Assembly: GCA_937959375.1 (NCBI GenBank)
Contig: CALGLS010000371.1
Span: forward strand, 1-11,647
DNA from: an uncultured Saprospiraceae bacterium
Lineage (GTDB): Bacteria; Bacteroidota; Bacteroidia; Chitinophagales; Saprospiraceae
DNA length: 11,647 nucleotides
Direction of reading: 5' to 3'
This document shows, piece after piece, positions 1-7,027 of the stretch (positions are counted from its first letter, which is position 1; each line of letters opens with the position of its first letter). Below the pieces are notes generated by a model that was not told the origin of the DNA, made no database searches, and was given only the letters and a program-made list of their open reading frames with translations. The translations under genes were made by a program, and so were the position numbers.

Positions 1-1283
1 AGCAAGATGATCCAATAAAAAATCTCTCCAGCCCAGGCCCACTCTAAGCCGCCATAAGTAAACTCCACTACTACATAAATGTAAACCATGTAAAAAACGG
101 CACAGAGAAATTGGATTTTTAAACCATAATAAGTCGCTCCAGTTCCTGCCAATCCATTGAAGTATACACCTCCGATCGAGAACAAACTTAATATTCCTAA
201 CAAGACATAAAAAGTAGGTCTTGCATCGGTAATCAATGACATGTCTTCAGACCCTAACAGTGGATATAAAATATGCTCTGGCCAAATCACTACTGGCAAT
301 GCCAACACCATTGTTACAAGCCAACATAGCTTCGCAGTTTTCCAAATGATGGGTAGCACAGCTTGTCGCTTTTGTTGACCAATAAAATTGCTCACCAGAG
401 TATTTATCCCAGAGGAAAAACCCCAACAGGGAATCGATAAAAACAGATACACCATACGAACCAGATTCGTAATTGCTAACTGGCGCTCACCAAGGTTTTC
501 GACAATCCCAAAAAAGACAAACCAACTTCCTAATCCAACCACCGCTTGAGCTACAATTGGCGTTGAAATACTCAGCTGTTTCTTAATGAGTGTGATATCA
601 ATTTTAGGAAACTTAAAGAGATGGAAATCCCGTACATCTTCATCAAAGTAGACATAGAGTACAAACAAGACAAAGGCGATTATCTCTGCAATAGTACTAG
701 CTACTGCAGCTCCTCCAATTCCCATCTCAGGCAATCCGAAATGACCGAAGATTAAAGCATAATTGAGTATGATATTGACAACTGCAAGGATCAAAGTATC
801 CACTACAATGAAAAAGGTACGCGCAATTCCTGTATACAAAGCAATAATCGCAACGCCCATATAGCTAAAGAAGACACCAAAGGAGCGATAATGAATGTAT
901 TCTAAGCTTTTTTCGTAGATGATATCGGAATTGACAAAGAGGGCGAAAAAGTATTGACAACCGTAATACATGAAGAGAAACATGACGATAGACAAAGCTA
1001 ATTCGAAGTACAGCATCGCATAAAAGGTTCGTCCAACCTCCTGAGGATTACCCTCACCTGCTCGACGAGCAATCATAATTTGACCACCTTTGGAGAAGCC
1101 ATAACCTATGGCAGCCACAATTAAGTAGAAAACACTCACAAATCCAATTGCTGCAAAATCAGTTTCACTCAAGTGGTACAAAAACACACTATCACTCAAA
1201 GCTATTACATTTTGGACGGCAGATCCCAACATAATTGGCGCTGAGATAGAGAATATTTGTTTGTATGATGTGTTTAACTGCAT
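1..1283 (-). CDS. MATE-family multidrug/cation exporter (C-terminus cut by window edge)
   Basis: This is an integral inner-membrane protein of the MATE family, which exports drugs, metabolites or other organic cations in exchange for Na+ or H+. The frame is open from the ATG at 1283 to the window edge and gives 427 residues. Family members have about 450, so only some 20-30 residues and the stop are missing. The N-terminus (Ser-Ala-Pro-Ile-Met-Leu-Gly near residue 14, then Asp31 in TM1) is typical, as is the loop with GFSKGGQIMIARRAGEGN at 62-79. The segment at 174-200 (NYALIFG, then PEMGIGGAAVAS) is a MATE hallmark, and a second half of similar hydrophobic layout follows, including PCWGFSSGINTLVSNFIGQ around 285-303. 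Some 11-12 membrane segments are visible. No ATG, GTG or TTG lies between this start and the in-frame TAA of the upstream PLP gene 30 bp away, so the start is well fixed. It is probably co-transcribed with that gene. The substrate cannot be read from the sequence. Confidence 0.93.
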   Translation of the reverse strand, partial: MQLNTSYKQIFSISAPIMLGSAVQNVIALSDSVFLYHLSETDFAAIGFVSVFYLIVAAIGYGFSKGGQIMIARRAGEGNPQEVGRTFYAMLYFELALSIVMFLFMYYGCQYFFALFVNSDIIYEKSLEYIHYRSFGVFFSYMGVAIIALYTGIARTFFIVVDTLILAVVNIILNYALIFGHFGLPEMGIGGAAVASTIAEIIAFVLFVLYVYFDEDVRDFHLFKFPKIDITLIKKQLSISTPIVAQAVVGLGSWFVFFGIVENLGERQLAITNLVRMVYLFLSIPCWGFSSGINTLVSNFIGQQKRQAVLPIIWKTAKLCWLVTMVLALPVVIWPEHILYPLLGSEDMSLITDARPTFYVLLGILSLFSIGGVYFNGLAGTGATYYGLKIQFLCAVFYMVYIYVVVEFTYGGLEWAWAGEIFYWIIL

Positions 1284-1313
1284 CCGGGCAACAAAAACGG
1301 GAATAATACCAAC

Positions 1314-2510
1314 TTATCCAAGCGCTTGCTCAAGATCAGCGATAATATCTGCCACATTCTCGATTCCTATCGACAAACGGATCAAACCATCCGTTATTCC
1401 GTTTCGTTCTCTAACTTCCTTAGCCACATTGACATGTGAGCTTGAAGCGGGATGTAAAATCAATGTATCTACGTCGCCCAGAGTGGGGGCGAGGGAGCAG
1501 AATTTTATTTTATTCATAAACTTGATTCCTCCTTCCAGACCAGAATCTAGCTCAAAACTCAACATTCCACCAAATTGGCGCATCTGCTTTTTAGCTAATT
1601 CATGATCAGGATGTGAGGGGAGTCCGTTATAGTTGACACGAATGACCTTGGGATGCTTTTCTAGGTATTCTGCGACAGACATCGCATTACTACAGTGACG
1701 ATCCATTCTGACTTCTAGCGTTTTCAAACCATTATTGAGTAGCCATGCATCGAATGGATTGCAATTGGTTCCTGCGAGTTTCATGGTGCCCCAAACTTTT
1801 TGGTGCATGAATGCCTGATCTTTTCCGATGATAATACCTGCGATGGAGTTACCATGTCCGTTTAGGTATTTGGTGGTAGAATGAATGACAAAGTCAACTC
1901 CAAGTCCAAATGGTTGCTGTAAATAGGGTGTACAAAAGGTTGAATCCACTGCGCTTTTTATACCATGCTTATTCGCAATTTTGGCCAAAGCCTCAATATC
2001 AACACAAGCAAGGGTAGGATTAGCTGGCGTCTCAAAATAGATCATCTTTATCTTTGAATCTGCTGCTACAATTCGTTCCACTTCATCTATATCTTGTAGA
2101 TTAGTCATTACGGTTTCTACACCAAGTGGTCCTAGCACTTTTAACAGCAACTCAGTAGTACCACCATACAAATTCCCTTGGGTCAATACTTTTTCACCTG
2201 ACTTGACGCAAGCCATTAATAAAGTAGAAATTGCTGACATTCCTGAACTACAAAGAACAGCCGATGCTTCCATATCCAAACCATAAGTTTCTAGCATGGC
2301 TATTTTAGTAGCAACGGTATCGATCGTTGGATTTCCATAACGACCATAAACATGGCCTGTGGCATTTCCTTTAAAAATTTCAATACCTTGATCAATATTC
2401 TCAAATTCAAATGAGGAGGTTTGATAAATAGGGAGTTGATGCGGACGGGTAGTCCGTTGATCTTTAATTTCCTTTACGCAAAGTGAGCCAAATCCTTTAT
2501 TCGATTTCAT
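1314..2510 (-). CDS. PLP-dependent Cys/Met metabolism (trans-sulfuration family) enzyme, methionine gamma-lyase/cystathionine lyase-like
   Basis: This is a cytosolic fold-type I PLP enzyme of the cystathionine gamma-synthase/beta-lyase/gamma-lyase and methionine gamma-lyase family, acting on sulfur amino acids. With the ATG at 2510 it is 398 residues, the usual family length. Visible family residues are VPIYQTSSF-like LPIYQTSSF at 26-34, Tyr55 and Arg57 (YGRYGNPT), SSGM at 88-91, Tyr115 (NLYGG), Asp189 (VDST, for the PLP ring nitrogen), the Schiff-base Lys214 in STTKYLNGHG, and the carboxylate-binding Arg378 in LIRLSIG. Against the Pseudomonas putida methionine gamma-lyase as I recall it, the specificity residues Cys116, Lys240 and Asp241 are Gly117, Met243 and Lys244 here. 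Overall similarity is to the gamma-lyase branch, but methionine gamma-lyase activity should not be assumed. The frame stays open upstream to a TTG at 2696 (62 extra codons), but that stretch does not resemble the family, so the ATG was chosen. A MATE gene follows after 30 bp. Confidence 0.9.
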   Translation of the reverse strand: MKSNKGFGSLCVKEIKDQRTTRPHQLPIYQTSSFEFENIDQGIEIFKGNATGHVYGRYGNPTIDTVATKIAMLETYGLDMEASAVLCSSGMSAISTLLMACVKSGEKVLTQGNLYGGTTELLLKVLGPLGVETVMTNLQDIDEVERIVAADSKIKMIYFETPANPTLACVDIEALAKIANKHGIKSAVDSTFCTPYLQQPFGLGVDFVIHSTTKYLNGHGNSIAGIIIGKDQAFMHQKVWGTMKLAGTNCNPFDAWLLNNGLKTLEVRMDRHCSNAMSVAEYLEKHPKVIRVNYNGLPSHPDHELAKKQMRQFGGMLSFELDSGLEGGIKFMNKIKFCSLAPTLGDVDTLILHPASSSHVNVAKEVRERNGITDGLIRLSIGIENVADIIADLEQALG

Positions 2511-2624
2511 GAAAATGTCTTTTTTATTTGAACGGCTAATTTGAGAAGATTTTATGAAAAAAGTGCTTTTTCCTCTTTCTAGTTTTGTCCGGACTTTGAT
2601 GCTTGTTCTTTCTTCATTGAATAT

Positions 2625-2640
2625 GGAGCCATTATGCTCC
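2625..2640 (-). promoter_or_regulatory. Small hairpin in the PLP-gene leader over a possible leader-peptide start
   Basis: On the minus strand GGAGC and GCTCC flank a six-base loop ATAATG. The left arm is part of an AAGGAG Shine-Dalgarno-like run, and the ATG (2630-2632) opens a 17-codon reading frame ending with TAG at 2579-2581. The stem is only five base pairs. Whether it forms or the frame is translated is unknown. Confidence 0.25.
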
Positions 2641-2706
2641 TTATTATTGAAGTTTGATAAAAGATCGTCATTTCTTAAAAAACATTTAATCTCCAAAAAA
2701 GCTAAC

Positions 2707-2718
2707 TTATAGCTATAA
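2707..2718. promoter_or_regulatory. 12-bp perfect palindrome at the proposed PLP-gene promoter (possible operator)
   Basis: TTATAGCTATAA reads the same on both strands. It overlaps the inner edge of the -7-like element and the expected start of transcription of the minus-strand PLP gene, a usual place for a repressor site. The half AGCTATAA recurs in the same orientation at 2775-2782 nearer the WG gene. In AT-rich DNA such a palindrome can arise by chance. Confidence 0.3.
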
Positions 2719-2744
2719 AATTAAGATATTTGGCAGCCTACAAA
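2716..2744 (-). promoter_or_regulatory. Candidate Bacteroidota promoter for the PLP enzyme-MATE operon
   Basis: Read on the minus strand, TTTG (2741-2744) is followed after 17 bases by TAATTTTA (2716-2723), seven of eight matches to the Bacteroidota -7 element TAnnTTTG. Transcription would start near 2709 and leave an untranslated leader of about 200 bases before the ATG at 2510, long for a simple metabolic gene. I saw no SAM-I riboswitch core in this leader. Confidence 0.45.
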
Positions 2745-2789
2745 CCAACCATCTGAATATTGAAGTTGATCTAAAGCTATAATTTTTAG

Positions 2790-2819
2790 TTTCTTTTTAG
2801 GAATTGTACGTTATATTTT
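2790..2819 (+). promoter_or_regulatory. Weak candidate promoter for the WG-repeat gene
   Basis: TTT at 2790-2792 is followed after 19 bases by TATATTTT at 2812-2819, and the next base is G. This is close to the Bacteroidota TAnnTTTG element but with one T too many. It lies about 100 bases before the ATG at 2922. No better pair was seen between 2697 and 2921, a stretch that holds no convincing gene. Confidence 0.25.
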
Positions 2820-2921
2820 GTGGGAGCTAATCAAAATACTATGGTTCGACTTTATTCGTTTTATTATAGCACGCAGTGCAACTCAAACAATTCCCAAGAA
2901 ACATTCTTTTAGCAAGTTCAT

Positions 2922-5900
2922 ATGCGATTAACAACCACTATTTCATTCATCCTTTTTGCTTTTTCACTTTTTGCTCAACGATCTTTTCCGGTCAAGGTGA
3001 ATAAAAAGTGGGGACTCATGAATGCCGAAGGTAAGCTGATTCTTCCTGCCGACTATGACGGTATTGGAGAATTCAAGCGCTTTGGCTATGCAGTCATGCA
3101 AAAAAAAGGAGCAGTTGGAATGATCGATTATTTGGGCAGTGAAATCGTTTCCCCACAATATGATGACATAAAGATTTTGGACTCCATACTCATCGCAGTC
3201 ATGGATGACATGGAATGGATGGTGCTCAACATCAATGGCGAAATTGTTCTGGAAAAAGGATACGAAAAAGTCTATGTTTGGGAAGGTCGTTTTCTTGGAT
3301 TTATGAAAGGTAAAAAGTGGGGGATTGCAGATATCACAGGCAAGAAGATTTGTTCTCCAAAATACGATGAAATAAAATTGGAGAAAGAAAAATATTTTAA
3401 GACGCGTGTCAAAGACAATTTTGGTCTGATCAGTCTTTCTGGCAAAGTCATCCTCGAACCACTTTGTGATGATATCAAAATTTACAACGACAGTCTTTTC
3501 TTTTATCGAGTTGAAAAAAGTTGGGGAGCTGTTGATCAATCTGGGCGAGAAGTCATCCCTTCTAATTATGATGATTTTAGAAAAGTGGCAACCAACTTTA
3601 TTTCCTTAACTCGCAACAAGAAAAAATACCTCTATTCGATTCCTGAAGTAGCAATTGTTACCGACGGAGAGTATGATGACTATTCCTCTTTTTCAAATGA
3701 TTTTGCATTAGCAATAAAAGATCAAAAATTGGGCTTGCTTGATCTAAAAGGAAACTTGGTACTTCCATTGCTCTACGAAGAAATCAGTCCTTTTGAAGGC
3801 AATCTCTTTCGTGCAAAAAAATCAAACCTTTGGGGAATTGTTGGTTTTAATGATGAAAACATTCTCCCTTTCGAATACCAGTATATCGCACCACCAAAGG
3901 AGCGAATTATTATTTACAAACAAGACGGTCAACTGGGATTACTTGATGGTAAATTAGAAAAAGCAGTAGACCCAGAATGGGACAAAATCGAAATTGCAGA
4001 AGGTCAAGCCAAAGCATTAAAAGGCAAAGAATTTAGTATCTTTTATTTTGACAAAGAAGGAATCATTCAAGATGAAAATTCTTTTGAAGAATTGATCACC
4101 ATAAAAATTGGAGGTGACAATAGAACAGCACGTCGTAGATGGACCTTAACCGATCGAATCAATCCAAACATTTTGGAAAATTTCGAATGGTACTATTCAG
4201 GGCGAGCTAGAAAATTTGGCTTGCGTAGATTAGACGATGGCTCCATACAAATAGAACCTTCCTTCCATAACATTCAAGTCGAAAAAGAATTGGGTTTCAC
4301 CATTGTTGGATTAGAAAAACTAGGTTACTTTGATTACGAACGAACTTCGTATCGCTTTGAAAGTGTACACGGTATTGTTAACAATGAAGTCGGTCTTTTA
4401 GTAACTCCAGTTAACCTTTGGGACATTAGATTAAAAGATTTCGACAATGGAAGTCGAGTCGCTCGATACTTAGATGAGAATGGTCGCTATGGACTTGTGA
4501 GTAAAGATCCGATCGGAGTGATGCCGGAAAAAGGATATGCCTATATTGGCGAATTCCACAACGGCGTAGCACGCATGAGCAAAAGAGGAAGAATTTCCGG
4601 TTCAACCAAACGGAAAGATAAGGATAGAGGACTTGGTAATTTAGATATAGCTCTAAATGAAATGATTGCTTCCAACTCCTTATTGGATTATACGCTCTAC
4701 GATCAAGAATTCGAATCAGAAGCGCAGATCATCTGTGAAGAATGTACTTGGGGATATGTAGACACCACAGGTGCAGTTGTTGTTGAACCTCAATATTCTT
4801 TTGCCAGGGACTTCGTTAATGAAGTTGGAATTGTAAGTCTTGATAACAAATGGGGCTTGATTAGTACAAAAGGTAATTCACTCATACCATGCGAATACGA
4901 TGGACTCCATTTTATGGAAAGCACAAACAATGAGATTTTACGAATATACAATAACAATCAAAAGTTTGGTTTAATTGATACACTTGGTCAGGTAACCGTT
5001 AATCTTAAATACGATAAAATTGGTGCTTTCCGAGAAGGCCGACTGGCGGTTAACCGAAATGGCATTTGGGGTTTTGTCAACCTTGATGGACAAGAAGTAA
5101 TTCCTCCTCGTTTCAAAAAGGTCAACAACTTTCATGATGGACTTGCTTCCGTTAAAACTAGCCGCAAGTGGGGATTCATTGATCAAAATGGTGACACACA
5201 AATTGACTTTAAGTTTCGTCGATTGGGCAACTTCAAAGATGGTTTGGCCTGGGCATACACATACAAAGGAACTGGCTATATCAACACGTCTGGAAAAATG
5301 GTCATCCCAACTGACTTCGACAAAGCGTTTGATTTTGAAGGTGACGTGGCGCGTGTTGTTGTCAATGGAAAATATGGTTTAATCAATCGCAAAGGAAACT
5401 TTGTACAAAAACCAAGATTCACAAATATCGATGCCTTCAATGAATACGAAGTTGCCATAGCTAGATATGGCAATGATAGAATCCGATATGGCTTAGTCAA
5501 CAAATCAGGAAACCTTGTGACCAAACAAAACTTTCGATCCATTCGCGAATTCAAAGAAGGCTTGGCTGCTGTAAAATACAGAAATGGTTACGGCTTCATC
5601 AATGCAAAAGGTGAGCTAGTAATTGACGATACCTATTCCAAAGTTTCTGATTTCTCAAATGGCCTCGCCGCTGTTCAACGCAATGGTCAATGTGGTTATA
5701 TAGACAAAGAGGGGAGAGAAGTGGTTGGACTTGAGTTTTCAAAATGCCTCGACTTTGACGAAGGGAAAGCAGTGGTCTACAGAGGCTATCGTCAGGGTGG
5801 AATTATTGATACACTTGGTAATTTCATCATTGAACCTACATTAGATCGGATTCTCGATTTTAGTGATGGTCGTGGTTTGGTTCGCGACAAGAATGCTCGT

Positions 5901-6254
5901 TTTTATTATATTACACAAGAGGCTGACATGTCAGACGGCTATTACCAAACCGCAGGCAGTTTTAAACACGGTGTTGCCGTAGTGCAAAGTAAAGGCAGAT
6001 GGGGCGTTATCAATCAAAAAGGAATTGAAATTATCCCACCAAAATACGATCGCATTGAATCGTTTGAAGGAGGTTACGCCAAAGTCGGAATCAAGCGATT
6101 CAATGGCTTGACCAATTTAAAAGGTGAGCTGATCATTCAACCAGAATACGAATACATTTCCTACGTCGGCGAGGGGTTATTCAGAGTGGAGCAAGGCGAC
6201 AAGATTGGATATTTTAATACGGCTGGACGTTGGGTTTGGGGACTGAAAGAGTGA
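2922..6254 (+). CDS. Secreted WG-repeat protein, about 30 tandem 34-residue units
   Basis: The 1110-residue product starts with an export signal (hydrophobic core about residues 6-17, likely cut after LFA, giving Gln19). It then consists almost wholly of WG repeats of the pattern (K/N)WGhhsxxGxxhhxPxYDxhxxF. The Trp-Gly position, or its substitute, falls at about residues 30, 65, 99, 133, 167, 201, 236, 270, 304, 338 and 371. After a divergent middle with units at about 432, 467, 490 and 523, it falls at 610, 644, 682, 716, 750, 784, 818, 856, 890, 924, 959, 994, 1027, 1061 and 1095. The spacing is near 34. The C-terminal block has the fuller ending F.(D/E)GLA.V, which the N-terminal block mostly lacks. 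An insertion at about 552-608 carries a basic patch (KRGR, KRKDKDR) and a CEEC pair (Cys605, Cys608). No enzymatic domain or C-terminal sorting tail is visible. WG repeats are thought to be binding or scaffolding modules, and the partner is unknown. Confidence 0.92.
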   Translation: MRLTTTISFILFAFSLFAQRSFPVKVNKKWGLMNAEGKLILPADYDGIGEFKRFGYAVMQKKGAVGMIDYLGSEIVSPQYDDIKILDSILIAVMDDMEWMVLNINGEIVLEKGYEKVYVWEGRFLGFMKGKKWGIADITGKKICSPKYDEIKLEKEKYFKTRVKDNFGLISLSGKVILEPLCDDIKIYNDSLFFYRVEKSWGAVDQSGREVIPSNYDDFRKVATNFISLTRNKKKYLYSIPEVAIVTDGEYDDYSSFSNDFALAIKDQKLGLLDLKGNLVLPLLYEEISPFEGNLFRAKKSNLWGIVGFNDENILPFEYQYIAPPKERIIIYKQDGQLGLLDGKLEKAVDPEWDKIEIAEGQAKALKGKEFSIFYFDKEGIIQDENSFEELITIKIGGDNRTARRRWTLTDRINPNILENFEWYYSGRARKFGLRRLDDGSIQIEPSFHNIQVEKELGFTIVGLEKLGYFDYERTSYRFESVHGIVNNEVGLLVTPVNLWDIRLKDFDNGSRVARYLDENGRYGLVSKDPIGVMPEKGYAYIGEFHNGVARMSKRGRISGSTKRKDKDRGLGNLDIALNEMIASNSLLDYTLYDQEFESEAQIICEECTWGYVDTTGAVVVEPQYSFARDFVNEVGIVSLDNKWGLISTKGNSLIPCEYDGLHFMESTNNEILRIYNNNQKFGLIDTLGQVTVNLKYDKIGAFREGRLAVNRNGIWGFVNLDGQEVIPPRFKKVNNFHDGLASVKTSRKWGFIDQNGDTQIDFKFRRLGNFKDGLAWAYTYKGTGYINTSGKMVIPTDFDKAFDFEGDVARVVVNGKYGLINRKGNFVQKPRFTNIDAFNEYEVAIARYGNDRIRYGLVNKSGNLVTKQNFRSIREFKEGLAAVKYRNGYGFINAKGELVIDDTYSKVSDFSNGLAAVQRNGQCGYIDKEGREVVGLEFSKCLDFDEGKAVVYRGYRQGGIIDTLGNFIIEPTLDRILDFSDGRGLVRDKNARFYYITQEADMSDGYYQTAGSFKHGVAVVQSKGRWGVINQKGIEIIPPKYDRIESFEGGYAKVGIKRFNGLTNLKGELIIQPEYEYISYVGEGLFRVEQGDKIGYFNTAGRWVWGLKE

Positions 6255-6255
6255 T

Positions 6256-6378
6256 GGAATTTGAATTGAAATGTGAATAGGAATTGGAATGCCCTCAAAC
6301 GTGAAAAACAATGATACGATTCACTACGCAAAAGGCTACTTCAATTCACATTCACATTCTAATTCACATTCTAATTCC
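6256..6378. repeat. Hexamer-phased imperfect inverted repeat between convergent genes
   Basis: The left arm (6257-6291) reads as six consecutive units of form GAATNN, with one broken unit at 6269-6274. The right arm (6344-6378) is six consecutive units of form ATTCNN, alternating mostly ATTCAC and ATTCTA. The arms can pair in register with mismatches in the two variable bases, across a spacer of about 50 bases. The element starts one base after the WG stop codon, and its right arm contains the GNAT stop codon and last codons. There is no T-tract. It may act as a two-way transcript end or RNA stabiliser, but that is inference. Confidence 0.7.
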
Positions 6379-6921
6379 TAAGATCACCACCACCCATTCC
6401 TCACCTTCTTCGCTCCAATAAGTTTTCAAGGTTTTAAATCCCACCTTTTCATGAGCGCGTAGAGAGCGTTTGTTTCTTGCTGAAATTTCAGTGATGATAT
6501 AGTCAAAATCATTTTTCATTTCTACTTTCATCTTCTCATAGAGCCCAGCAAAAACGCCTTTTCCTCTACATCCTTTTCCAACACATACCTGGCCCATCAC
6601 AAAATACTTTGATGCAGCGAGTTTATTATTTTCATAAACCAAGGTGTTAATCTGCTCAAACATCGGAACAAGAACTGGAATGGAGTTTCCAAATGCAGGC
6701 AACATAACCAAGGCATAACCAACTACCATTCCTGCATCTTTTGCAATGATATGCGGATAAGGATCATTCATTGCGCTAAGTAAATCATAGTTATGTTCTA
6801 CCGTTACAAATCCTTGACTTGCCAATTCTTCTGAAGTGATATTGGCTTCCAAATTCGCTTGCTGCAAACTTAGAATTCCCTGAAGGTCTTCTTTACTTTG
6901 AGAGGTCGTAAATGAAATCAT
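6364..6921 (-). CDS. GNAT-family N-acetyltransferase
   Basis: This is a 185-residue acetyltransferase of the GNAT fold, which moves an acetyl group from acetyl-CoA to an amine. The pyrophosphate-binding motif A is at about 112-131: Val-Cys-Val then GKGCRGKGV, fitting the Q/RxxGxG/A loop. Further on, ARNKRSLRAHEKVGF at 148-162 is the usual N..S...HEK.GF of motif B. Length is normal for the family. The ATG at 6921 begins a normal first strand and helix. The gene converges on the WG-repeat gene and is divergent from yfcC, with 106 bp between starts. Its last codons and TGA lie inside the hexamer-phased inverted repeat, so the final residues GIRM are probably repeat-derived rather than conserved. 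The substrate (small amine, protein or antibiotic) cannot be told. Confidence 0.85.
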   Translation of the reverse strand: MISFTTSQSKEDLQGILSLQQANLEANITSEELASQGFVTVEHNYDLLSAMNDPYPHIIAKDAGMVVGYALVMLPAFGNSIPVLVPMFEQINTLVYENNKLAASKYFVMGQVCVGKGCRGKGVFAGLYEKMKVEMKNDFDYIITEISARNKRSLRAHEKVGFKTLKTYWSEEGEEWVVVILGIRM

Positions 6922-6951
6922 GGAGTTAATTTAGTAAATAAATTTTAAAAA

Positions 6952-6987
6952 ATTGAAATTGAATCAGAATTTGATATTGAAAATCAA
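6952..6987. repeat. Single-armed hexamer-phased tract upstream of yfcC
   Basis: Six consecutive 6-base units centre on TTGA: ATTGAA at 6952, 6958 and 6976, TTTGAT at 6970, with TCAGAA and AATCAA as degenerate units. It has the 6-base period and GAA core of the two inverted repeats in this window but no opposing arm that I can find. It overlaps the TTTG of the proposed yfcC promoter. Confidence 0.5.
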
Positions 6988-7000
6988 TAAGCTATATTAG
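6970..7000 (+). promoter_or_regulatory. Candidate Bacteroidota promoter for yfcC
   Basis: TTTG at 6970-6973 is followed by exactly 19 bases and then TATATTAG at 6993-7000, seven of eight matches to TAnnTTTG. Transcription would start near 7007, about 20 bases before the TTG start codon. This is the best spaced promoter pair in the window. Confidence 0.5.
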
Positions 7001-7027
7001 CAGTATCATTCACGAAAATCCAGCACC

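Noticed and set aside
1261..1605. Plus-strand open frame of 114 codons
   Set aside because: It lies antisense to the end of the PLP gene and the start of the MATE gene and shows no family motif.
1314..2696. 460-residue version of the PLP enzyme starting at TTG 2696
   Set aside because: The first 62 residues look unlike the family. The ATG at 2510 gives the usual 398-residue length and normal N-terminus. The extension is kept only as a finding.
2511..2709. SAM riboswitch in the PLP-gene leader
   Set aside because: The conserved SAM-I core and its paired stems were looked for by eye on the minus strand and not seen.
2870..2881. GCAC-GCA-GTGC mini-hairpin before the WG gene
   Set aside because: A four-pair stem with a three-base loop is too short to call.
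2964..3539. Minus-strand open frame of 191 codons
   Set aside because: It is an antisense shadow of the WG-repeat gene, rich in Phe and His with no motif. The same holds for the smaller frames at 3272-3478, 4971-5201, 5134-5382 and 5276-5554.
6256..6378. CRISPR-like array
   Set aside because: The repeated units are 6-base steps without spacers, and no cas gene is near.
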